This document shows positions 17,042 to 23,740 of a DNA stretch of 64,000 bases, one piece after another. Source of the DNA: Bacteroidota bacterium (GTDB taxonomy: Bacteria > Bacteroidota > Bacteroidia > Sphingobacteriales > Sphingobacteriaceae); assembly GCA_023450085.1 (NCBI GenBank), contig JAEXHI010000030.1:124001-188000 (forward strand), in the 5' to 3' direction. Within the stretch, counting starts at the first letter, position 1. Each line of letters begins with the position of its first letter. The position numbers were made by a program, and so were the translations under genes. The notes beneath the pieces are model-generated. The model did not search any database and was not told where the DNA came from. It saw nothing but the letters and a program-made list of their open reading frames with translations.

Positions 17042-19192
17042 TTAATAAACCGACAATACCCTCCAATATTTAACACCCGATTTTTGCACTAACTGAAATG
17101 TATAGGTAGGAAATTGCTCATAACCCGTTGTTATGCTATTAACTGGTATGGTTCTATTGAAGATCTTATTGCTTGCTGAACATCCTATATTCACAGGTTC
17201 GTCACTCATCACTGAGATAACCACTACCCTACCTAAAGTTTCATAAGCTGGGTCTGGCAGCGTTACCGAAATATTATTATTAGCCACAATGGTATAATCA
17301 GTATTTTGCACAAAATAACTAGAAGTAACTTCTTTAACATTTGCAACCTGCATTAGCCCATTAGTGTTGGGAACGATGATATTATAACTACCAGTACCCC
17401 CTGTTGTTTGTGCTTGTCGCAAACTTACGCTTTCGTTACTATACCTATTAAATGTTAAAGAATTTGTAGCCAATACTGCACTGCCCACATATTCGCTGTT
17501 TACTAAGATATTTGGGGTTGTAGATTTAGCATCTAGAATTACATTCCTATCTACATCTTTTGTTAATTCCAACTTGCCCATTTCCAATTTTGCCCTATCG
17601 TCAGTACCAGAGCCTTGCAAAAGCACGTGCGGCACGGGCTGATCTATATTTACCTGATAAGTGACATCCGCTTCGCTACTAAGCCACATCGCAGATGTAC
17701 CTATGGCTCCTGTAAAACCACTATTCTCATCTCTAAAAATAATTCTATCAGTTGTTAAGGAAGCATATTTTGATTCATCATAATTTCTCAGCTTAACTGC
17801 TCCAGACCTATTGACCTCGAATGCCGGAGCCGGATAATCAACGCCCCAAGCTTCTATAGCATTACTTAGATCGGCATCATCGCCCGCAAAATACCTAAAT
17901 CCCCCACCGTCGTAAATATTGCGAGCATCCACGGTAACGCCATACGCATTGCTAGCAGGCAGTACAGTATTAGCTCCTGTAAATGTATTGCCTCCAGATA
18001 AATTTGCTTTTCCGTCCAATTGAGACGTTAAAGCTAATACACCACTATAGCTAGGCAATCCCACTTCTATAGGGAATGCAGAGCTAGCAACAATAGTCGT
18101 ATTATCCATCTTAATTTGTGATGAATTACCCTCTAAGTTGCCTAACACAATCTCACCACCTTTTATTGTTGCTACACCCTCATCAGACGTAACTTTTATT
18201 CTACCCCCATTAACATCAAGTTTTTCAGTCGGAGTGCTAGTACCTATACCAACATTACCGCCAAAATAACCCGTGCCTAAAGAGGTAAAACCTCCATCTA
18301 CCCTAAAAGCACTAGGAGTATAAACACCATTAGAAAATGCAGAACCTTGGTTTAATCTCAGATAACCTCCCGAAGCCTCCAAAGCAGTAGAACCATCAAT
18401 AAGATAAGCATTGTTAATGGCTATGCCAATATTCCCGTTAACAGTCTGATTACCTGCAAAAGAGTTACCGCCTGTCAAATTAGCTTTACCACTGACATTT
18501 GGAAGATCAGAAGTTAACGCTAAAACGCCAGAAGTTATAGGCAATTCAACAGTATTAAAGCCCGATGATACAGGCTGTCCCCTGAGTACAGTCTGCCCAT
18601 TACCATTATACTTAAACCAAATGCCATCATTGGAGAAATTGGTTTTTATATTCCCTGATAAATTGGAAAATTGCACCCCGTCCCCCCTCAAAGAACCGTT
18701 ATAGCTATTGTTTACGCTAGATAAACTGACCTGATTATTATTTCGCAAAACCAACATCCCATCCAACGTTAAGTCACCGTTCTTTACTTCACTACCTGTG
18801 CTATGCAACAATTTAGCATCGTCGGGTATAATGGGTTTATCCTGTAAATCATTGTAACTTCTTGCTGGTATCTGATTAATATTAGTGATGTTGGCCGTGG
18901 GGGCATAAGGAGCCCAATCTGCGTTGGCCAGCCCTACGCCCAACGTATAGGTACTGTCTACGCTGGCCGATTTTACGCGCACCAACATACCTGCTTTCCT
19001 ACGTGCAGTGGGAATAGCATTTCGCTCTTGCCAACTTGCAGCGGCCATTAAACCACCACGGCCCAAGCTATCAACATGGGTAGGGTATTTATCCGTGGCT
19101 CCATTGGGCTCTATCCTGCCCAAAACTTTTACCTGGGCATTCGTGAATTGATAGGCCAGGACTAAAATTAAAATAATGAGTGTTTTTTTCAT
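17042..19192 (-). CDS. long tail-fibre-like protein with signal peptide (copy A, reversed)
   Basis: 716 residues. A Sec signal peptide (MKKTLIILILVLAYQFTNAQ) is followed by a domain shared with the two fibres at the right end (about 21-95: VKVLGRIEPNGATDKYP, VDSLGRGGLMA, WQERNAIP, RRKAGMLVRVKS). Then come fibre repeats (GKANLTGGNSFAGN about 235, GKANLSGGNTFTGAN about 395) and a variable C-terminus. It probably forms a receptor-binding fibre. It is on the minus strand, where transposable phages keep head genes, and divergent from the small HTH gene. The exported fibre is unusual for a cytoplasmically built tail. Confidence 0.75.
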   Translation of the reverse strand: MKKTLIILILVLAYQFTNAQVKVLGRIEPNGATDKYPTHVDSLGRGGLMAAASWQERNAIPTARRKAGMLVRVKSASVDSTYTLGVGLANADWAPYAPTANITNINQIPARSYNDLQDKPIIPDDAKLLHSTGSEVKNGDLTLDGMLVLRNNNQVSLSSVNNSYNGSLRGDGVQFSNLSGNIKTNFSNDGIWFKYNGNGQTVLRGQPVSSGFNTVELPITSGVLALTSDLPNVSGKANLTGGNSFAGNQTVNGNIGIAINNAYLIDGSTALEASGGYLRLNQGSAFSNGVYTPSAFRVDGGFTSLGTGYFGGNVGIGTSTPTEKLDVNGGRIKVTSDEGVATIKGGEIVLGNLEGNSSQIKMDNTTIVASSAFPIEVGLPSYSGVLALTSQLDGKANLSGGNTFTGANTVLPASNAYGVTVDARNIYDGGGFRYFAGDDADLSNAIEAWGVDYPAPAFEVNRSGAVKLRNYDESKYASLTTDRIIFRDENSGFTGAIGTSAMWLSSEADVTYQVNIDQPVPHVLLQGSGTDDRAKLEMGKLELTKDVDRNVILDAKSTTPNILVNSEYVGSAVLATNSLTFNRYSNESVSLRQAQTTGGTGSYNIIVPNTNGLMQVANVKEVTSSYFVQNTDYTIVANNNISVTLPDPAYETLGRVVVISVMSDEPVNIGCSASNKIFNRTIPVNSITTGYEQFPTYTFQLVQKSGVKYWRVLSVY

Positions 19193-19257
19193 TTTAAATA
19201 TAATTGTTTATTAAAGTCGATTAATTGACTGAATTTTAACATAAAAAGGAGTAAAAC

Positions 19258-19290
19258 TTTGTTAATCATAAACAAATTTGTTTATTTTTG
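19258..19290 (+). promoter_or_regulatory. second repressor operator overlapping a promoter
   Basis: A perfect 18-base palindrome ATAAACA-AATT-TGTTTAT (19268-19285) has the same half-sites and 4-base spacer as the early operator at 11670. Its right half overlaps TATTTTTG (19283-19290), a -7 box; a TTTG at 19258-19261, 21 bases upstream, can be the -33 box. It lies between the reversed fibre gene and the small HTH gene and may control both. Confidence 0.7.
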
Positions 19291-19294
19291 TGAC

Positions 19295-19474
19295 ATGACA
19301 AAGACTTACCTAAAAGACCGCAACCAAGCCCTTAGGCGATATTTTGATGAATTATGCAAAAAGCATCCTGAGTGGAGGCTTGATGCGCTGGAAGAAAAAA
19401 CCGCTAAACAGTTTTATATATCCCAACGCACCGTAAGGGCCATCCTTAAAGAGCAAGGTTGCTACGGAGTTTAA
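19295..19474 (+). CDS. small Mor/C-like HTH protein, candidate late activator
   Basis: 59 residues from the ATG at 19295; an upstream in-frame ATG at 19259 would place the promoter inside the gene. The C-terminal half (LDALEEKTAKQFYISQRTVRAILK, in parts) looks like the helix-turn-helix of Mor/C-type activators of Mu-like phages. The gene is read from a repressor-controlled promoter identical in layout to the early promoter. I infer that it activates the late (lysin-tail) region, whose divergent control region holds phased dyads. It is much shorter than Mor or C, and similarity is only to the HTH. Confidence 0.55.
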   Translation: MTKTYLKDRNQALRRYFDELCKKHPEWRLDALEEKTAKQFYISQRTVRAILKEQGCYGV

Positions 19475-19486
19475 GGTGCCGCCTTG

Positions 19487-19969
19487 CTATACAAAACTAA
19501 TTGTGGTAATAGGATTGGCTGTCTCCTGATATCTTGGCGCCGTTCTTTTATAAATGGTAGCAATAAAGGAAAGCTTGTAGGCCAGCAAGCCATCTACATC
19601 TGTCTCTATGGCTTCATCTAAAATTTGCTCCAGAGGCTTAAACAATACCCCTTTTAAAAACCTCAGTTTTGCGGCAATGTCATCTATCAGATCCATCGCT
19701 ACCAAACTATCCACGCCTTCTACTTCTTGGTTGGGATGGGTTTCAAACAGATAAAGAGTGGCCTCAACCAAAGCACTTCCCTCCTGCATTTGTTCACTCA
19801 TGGCATCCCACTGAATGGAAACTACCTTTATCAAACAAGCTACCGCATAGGGCGGATAAATCTCTTTCCCAGGTGCAAATTGATTACGCTGCAAATCCAC
19901 GTATTCAATCTCGGGAATGGTCAGCAGCTCGTCTTTTATCGCTAAATAAATTTCTTTTCTTGGTGTCAT
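19487..19969 (-). CDS. putative tail completion/terminator protein
   Basis: 160 residues, mixed alpha/beta. It starts with a helical segment (TPRKEIYLAIKDELLTIPEI) and has a beta-rich centre ending SFIATIYKR. The size and pattern resemble the tail-terminator/minor tail proteins of Mu-like phages (gp37/DUF1834-like), but I cannot confirm the family. It is encoded 28 bases from the next gene on the same strand, opposite to the main tail operon. Confidence 0.45.
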   Translation of the reverse strand: MTPRKEIYLAIKDELLTIPEIEYVDLQRNQFAPGKEIYPPYAVACLIKVVSIQWDAMSEQMQEGSALVEATLYLFETHPNQEVEGVDSLVAMDLIDDIAAKLRFLKGVLFKPLEQILDEAIETDVDGLLAYKLSFIATIYKRTAPRYQETANPITTISFV

Positions 19970-19997
19970 AAATTCTGGTGTTAATTTTTTTGGTTGG

Positions 19998-20279
19998 TTA
20001 TCTATAGTTTGCTTTCACTACAAGAGTATTTTCATCACTAAATCTCAGTTCGTCTACCAACATCCCGTCATATTCAAAATTGCGCCTTGCCTCTATCAAC
20101 ATGGCCACCATTTCTTCGCTATTAATGAGGTTAAGCATTCCCACGCCTAACTCCGGAAATTGCTTGTATTCGCCTTTCTCAGCAATTAAAATATACTTCT
20201 GGTGATACTCGTCACTAAAGCCTACCATGAGGTCTCCTGCCTCAAATTCCAATTCGTCGTTAATAATAAAATCTTGCAT
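19998..20279 (-). CDS. small protein, possibly gp25-like baseplate wedge
   Basis: 93 residues. The middle shows GDLMVGFSDEYHQKYILI, then KGEYKQFPELGVGMLNLI. This is the kind of pattern seen in T4 gp25/Mu gp46-like wedge proteins of Bacteroidota phages (..GD..IGd...q...iL...KG..k..P.lGvgi). A wedge protein is otherwise missing from the tail set, which supports the guess. It is divergent from the lysin and reads away from the rest of the tail genes. Confidence in a real gene is good, in the function low. Confidence 0.5.
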   Translation of the reverse strand: MQDFIINDELEFEAGDLMVGFSDEYHQKYILIAEKGEYKQFPELGVGMLNLINSEEMVAMLIEARRNFEYDGMLVDELRFSDENTLVVKANYR

Positions 20280-20338
20280 TTTTTGATCTCTGTTTAGGAC
20301 AAATCTCCGGCTATTTTAAGAATACAGAAAAAGTTAAA

Positions 20339-20397
20339 ACAATGGTTGTATGGCTTTTATACAATCGTTGTAAGGATACTGACAATCACTGTTTGTC
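20339..20397. promoter_or_regulatory. three phased dyads in the divergent late control region
   Basis: ACAATGGTTGT (20339-20349), ACAATCGTTGT (20361-20371) and ACAATCACTGT (20382-20392, within GACAA-N7-TTGTC) start 22 and 21 bases apart, about two helical turns. They lie between the reversed gene ending its start at 20279 and the lysin start at 20551. This is what a cooperative activator or repressor array looks like. No obvious -33/-7 pair of the host type follows, which would suit an activator-dependent late promoter. Confidence 0.6.
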
Positions 20398-20550
20398 CAT
20401 TTTTTTAGCGTCCAAAAACGCTCCAATTTTGTATCAACATCACCCCCCAAACCCACGGGCTTTACAGTACACGGGTATTTAAAAATGGGGTACAACAATA
20501 AAGCTTGAACAGCTTAAGTCATCAACCATTAAAAAGTAAAAGCAAAAAAA

Positions 20551-21009
20551 ATGAGCAGTTGGATCAGAATAGCGCAAAGTCAATTAGGCGTACAAGAGTT
20601 TCCAAAAGGAAGCAACGCAGGCAAACAAGTAGAAATCTATCTTAAGTCGGTAGGCTTGGGCAAAGGATACGCCTGGTGCATGGCTTTTGTGTACTGGTGC
20701 GTACAACAGGCGTTCTCTGCAAAGGGATTAACTCCTCCTTTGAAACGTACGGGAGGCGTGAGAGATCAATATATCTTTTCGAAAAAATGGGCAGTTAAAG
20801 CCCCGCAGCCTGGAGACATTTTCATCATGATTTACAGCAATGGCTCAGGACACACTGGATTTGTAGAAAAACTTTTACCGGGAGGGTACATTCAAACCCT
20901 CGAGGGAAATACCAATAACGAAGGATCAAGAGAAGGTTACATGGTCTGCAGGCGTGTAAGGGCGATATCAACAATCAACGCCTTTATACGGCTAGAGGAA
21001 CCGCTTTAG
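20551..21009 (+). CDS. CHAP-type endolysin
   Basis: 152 residues without a signal peptide. The CHAP fold is visible: Cys43 in YAWCMAFVYWC, His101 in GSGHTGFVEKL, and QTLEGNTNNEGSREG after it. These domains are amidases or endopeptidases that cut peptidoglycan. In this element the protein would free finished tail particles from the cell, or serve lysis. It is the first gene of the rightward late module and follows the phased dyads. Confidence 0.85.
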   Translation: MSSWIRIAQSQLGVQEFPKGSNAGKQVEIYLKSVGLGKGYAWCMAFVYWCVQQAFSAKGLTPPLKRTGGVRDQYIFSKKWAVKAPQPGDIFIMIYSNGSGHTGFVEKLLPGGYIQTLEGNTNNEGSREGYMVCRRVRAISTINAFIRLEEPL

Positions 21010-21120
21010 CCTTTAAGTTTTGGGTTGATAGCACTTTGTTTCGAACGTGTCGCTTTCGGGCGGCCGTTCGCAAACCTAGTGTCCAAATAGAATAACACAA
21101 CAAACTTGTAAAAAATTATC

Positions 21121-21558
21121 ATGAAAAACTTTATAAAAAAACTGATCGAGAAGATAAAAGCACTCTTCCAGGTACTGGCCCCTTCCTACAAAAAGGCCTT
21201 GATATTTGCCGTAGCCGTAGTAGATACCGTATACACCGCCATCAATAATCCCATGGCCGATGTTTTAGTGACACTAACTAAAAACACTACCGACGACAAA
21301 ATTTTGGCCTGGTTAAGGGACCGCTTGCCAACTTTCCTTAAGCAATTTAAACTCTTTGCGGAAGTAGCAGACCTCACAGACCCTCAGGAAATTGTGCTGA
21401 AAGTTTCAGAGATCTTACAAAACCTAGATAAAGCCGATCGCAATGGAGAACGCCTAAAAATGGCCGTTGCGCTGGCCGTAGAAATTACTGCAGACGGTAA
21501 GTTGGATTGGGCCGATGCTGTAAAAATAATCCAATCATTAAAAGACAAAAGTATTTAA
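21121..21558 (+). CDS. unknown late-module protein, possibly holin-related
   Basis: 145 residues. The N-terminus is amphipathic and basic (KNFIKKLIEKIKALFQ), with a moderately hydrophobic stretch about 28-45 (KALIFAVAVVDTVYTA). The rest is helical with an ADGKLDWADAVKIIQ end. It lies between the lysin and the sheath, a place where Bacteroidota phages often have such a gene. A holin-like role is possible but unproved. It has a clear start and a stop four bases before the sheath. Confidence 0.55.
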   Translation: MKNFIKKLIEKIKALFQVLAPSYKKALIFAVAVVDTVYTAINNPMADVLVTLTKNTTDDKILAWLRDRLPTFLKQFKLFAEVADLTDPQEIVLKVSEILQNLDKADRNGERLKMAVALAVEITADGKLDWADAVKIIQSLKDKSI

Positions 21559-21561
21559 AAA

Positions 21562-22731
21562 ATGAGTTTACCAAACATTTCATTTAACCTCCTTAACGGA
21601 GGGTTGCTGCAACAACCAGTAACGAGCGACAAAGTTGCGGGCTTAATTTTAACGGGAGCGCCAGTATCAGGCGAAGTTGAGGTTAACAGACCTTATCAGG
21701 TATTCAGCTTGGCCGACATCGAAGAGCTGGGCATTACTGCCGAAGGTACCAACGCCTTTGCCTACAAACAATTTGAACAGTTTTACACCGAAGCTGGACA
21801 AGGCGCCGAATTATGGTTCATGTTAGTAGAAAGTACGGTTACCTACACCAACATGTTGGACGCAACTGCAAGTAACGCCACAAAATTATTGGATGCAGCA
21901 AACGGAGCGATCCGTGTATTAGGAGCGGTTAAAGTACCACCGGCAGAAGTGACTGCTACCGAAGGCTTAGATGCCGACGTACACACTGCAGTAGTAAAAG
22001 CACAAGCTTTAGCAGAGCAGTATGCCACCAAATTTATGCCAGTGAGAATCGTGATTTCTGGTAATAACTATAGCGGCACCGTTGCAGATTTGAAAAATTA
22101 CAAAACTGCAGCATTTAACCGTGTAGCTTGTTTAATTGCTAATACAGATGGTAGTAAAGTTGCCGCAGTAGGCTTAGTATTAGGCAGATTGGCCCGCATT
22201 CCTGTACAACGCAACATTGGCCGCGTAGCTGATGGCCCAGCAGAGAGCTTAGCAGCGTATTTCACCAGTAATGCAAAAGTAGAAAGCCAACAAAGCGCCT
22301 GGGATGCCATCCACAACAAAGGTTACATCTTTTTAAGATCATTTGTAAGCAAAAGCGGTTACTATTTTAACGACGACGTTACCCTTACCGCCGAAACAGA
22401 TGACTTTGTAAGCTTGGCTCGTGGCTTAGTGATTGACAAAGGTGTGGTTTTAGGCTATGCCACTTTGATCGAAAACCTATTGGACGAAGTAGAAGTAACT
22501 GCCGAAGGAAAAATTCACCCAGCGGTTGTAAAAAGCTGGCAAGCACAAGTGGAGCGAGCATTATCGGCCATGGTTGAGGCAGGAAACCTATCCAATGCCG
22601 AATGCTATATTGATGAGCAACAAAACATCCTAAGCACCGGAAAATTAAACGTTGCTATTAGGCTACAACCTGTTGGCTATGCCAAACAAATTAACGTAAA
22701 TATCGGATTTACCACCACAATAAATAATTAA
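21562..22731 (+). CDS. contractile tail sheath protein (DUF2586-like)
   Basis: 389 residues. The order is an N-terminal domain with GLILTGAPVSGEVEVNRPY and a FSLADIEELGIT segment, a variable middle, the DRGLVIDKGVVLGYATL-like region (SLARGLVIDKGVVLGYATL, about 283-301), and a C-terminal domain with helices and ending in beta strands (VAIRLQPVGYAKQINVNIGF) that would link neighbouring subunits. This is the pattern of the DUF2586 sheath family in Bacteroidota phages. It shows the tail is contractile (myovirus/R-type tailocin). The tube gene follows one base later. Confidence 0.85.
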   Translation: MSLPNISFNLLNGGLLQQPVTSDKVAGLILTGAPVSGEVEVNRPYQVFSLADIEELGITAEGTNAFAYKQFEQFYTEAGQGAELWFMLVESTVTYTNMLDATASNATKLLDAANGAIRVLGAVKVPPAEVTATEGLDADVHTAVVKAQALAEQYATKFMPVRIVISGNNYSGTVADLKNYKTAAFNRVACLIANTDGSKVAAVGLVLGRLARIPVQRNIGRVADGPAESLAAYFTSNAKVESQQSAWDAIHNKGYIFLRSFVSKSGYYFNDDVTLTAETDDFVSLARGLVIDKGVVLGYATLIENLLDEVEVTAEGKIHPAVVKSWQAQVERALSAMVEAGNLSNAECYIDEQQNILSTGKLNVAIRLQPVGYAKQINVNIGFTTTINN

Positions 22732-22732
22732 T

Positions 22733-23143
22733 ATGTTTTCAAGTAAGCAATATGCATGGAGCGACATTAGCGTATCCATTGGGGGAAAAGTATTACAAGG
22801 CATTACAGCCATTGAGTACGCCCAAAAAAGAGAAAAAGAACTGATTTATGGCCGTGGCGACGATCCACATTCTATTGGCCGCGGTAAAAATTCCTACGAA
22901 GGAAAAGTTTCTATTTGGCAAAGCGAATTAGAGGCCATGGTGCAAAGTACGGCAAGTAAAAACTTACTTTCCCTATCCTTTGACCTCATTGTTTCCTACG
23001 TTCCAGAAGACGGCGGTCCAATTGTTACCGATATCCTTCAAAACGTGGAATTTACCGAGGTAAAGAAATCGATGAAACAAGGCGATAAAAATATGGTCAT
23101 CGAAATGCCTATCATTTTCACCAAAATTAAACCACAACAATAA
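22733..23143 (+). CDS. tail tube protein
   Basis: 136 residues, directly after the sheath, the usual sheath-tube order. The predicted beta-rich chain begins with YAWSDISVSIGGKVLQGITAIEY in parts, has the loop ELIYGRGDDPHSIGRGKNSYEG, and ends VIEMPIIFTKIKP. The sequence pattern (a strand, GxG..P...GrG, then strand-helix-strand) fits tube proteins of contractile tails. It would polymerise inside the sheath. The family name is not certain, but position and size agree. Confidence 0.8.
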   Translation: MFSSKQYAWSDISVSIGGKVLQGITAIEYAQKREKELIYGRGDDPHSIGRGKNSYEGKVSIWQSELEAMVQSTASKNLLSLSFDLIVSYVPEDGGPIVTDILQNVEFTEVKKSMKQGDKNMVIEMPIIFTKIKPQQ

Positions 23144-23173
23144 TCTTTCAAAAACAGTAACAAATTAACAAAA

Positions 23174-23470
23174 ATGGAAAAGGTAACAACCCAACAAATT
23201 GCCGATTGGAAAAAGAAACACGGCGATATTTTTAAAATCTCCTTTCAAGACAATAAAGAAGGCTTTGTGCGCAAGCCAACGCGTAAAGAGCTTAGCTATG
23301 CGATGACAAAAGTACAAAGTAATCCTTTGGGCTTCGCAGAAGCGATACTACAAAACTGCTGGTTAGGAGGTGACGAGGAAATACGCACCAACGACGACTA
23401 CTTTTTAGGTGCCTCTAGTCAGCTTGATGCTTTAATGGAGGTTAAAACGGCCGAGCTAAAAAAGTTATAG
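23174..23470 (+). CDS. tail assembly chaperone (gpG-like, zero-frame product)
   Basis: 98 residues between the tube and the tape measure, the classic place of the G/GT chaperone genes. The protein is small and mostly helical (TRKELSYAMTKVQSNPLGFAEAILQNCWLGG). The zero-frame end reads GELKKL-stop with the slippery A AAA AAG four codons before the stop. It would coat the tape measure during tail assembly and is not part of the finished tail. Confidence 0.8.
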   Translation: MEKVTTQQIADWKKKHGDIFKISFQDNKEGFVRKPTRKELSYAMTKVQSNPLGFAEAILQNCWLGGDEEIRTNDDYFLGASSQLDALMEVKTAELKKL

Positions 23471-23634
23471 AGGCCGCCAGTGGCAAGGAAGAAGACAATT
23501 GGATTGGTTACCAAAATACATTACTTGAGTATTTTTTAGGCATAAACCCCAACGATTTAAGCGATGAAGAATGGGCCGAAAAAATTGCACAGCTACAAAA
23601 CATTAGGGAAAGAGAAGCTGGGGCCTCAAATTAA
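23174..23634 (+). CDS. predicted -1 frameshift fusion (gpGT-like chaperone)
   Basis: If the ribosome slips -1 at A AAA AAG (23458-23464), translation continues from GTT at 23464 to the TAA at 23632-23634. The product is 97 plus 56 residues (153 in all). The extension reads VIEAASGKEEDNWIGYQ.. and ends REREAGASN; it has no start codon of its own. Lambda, P2 and Mu-like tails use the same device to make a low-abundance long chaperone. The extension frame has normal codon use, which supports the idea. Confidence 0.75.
23458..23464 (+). promoter_or_regulatory. -1 ribosomal slippery site A AAA AAG
   Basis: The zero-frame codons are CTA AAA AAG TTA TAG. This is the X XXY YYZ heptamer used in E. 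coli dnaX, in the right phase. GGAGG at 23437-23441, 16 bases upstream, might act as an internal Shine-Dalgarno stimulator, though its spacing is longer than in dnaX. Confidence 0.75.
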
Positions 23635-23636
23635 AC

Positions 23637-23661
23637 AAGCAGGAGCAATGCTCCTGCTTTT
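23637..23661 (+). terminator. hairpin inside the tail operon, terminator-like
   Basis: A perfect 10-bp stem AAGCAGGAGC / GCTCCTGCTT with loop AAT and T4 begins three bases after the frameshift-frame stop. It lies between chaperone and tape-measure genes and could attenuate transcription of the baseplate part or stabilise the upstream mRNA. Confidence 0.55.
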
Positions 23662-23740
23662 ACCACCGCCAAATTTCAACAACAATCATACATCAATACC
23701 GAGGTGAGCCTTTTCCCCTTTGTTAATAAAATAAAAAAAC

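Noticed and set aside
16917..21120. Hidden capsid or terminase genes in the region between early and tail genes
   Set aside because: All frames of useful length there are accounted for by the reversed fibre, small HTH, two small reversed genes and the lysin; none has capsid, portal or Walker-type terminase features.
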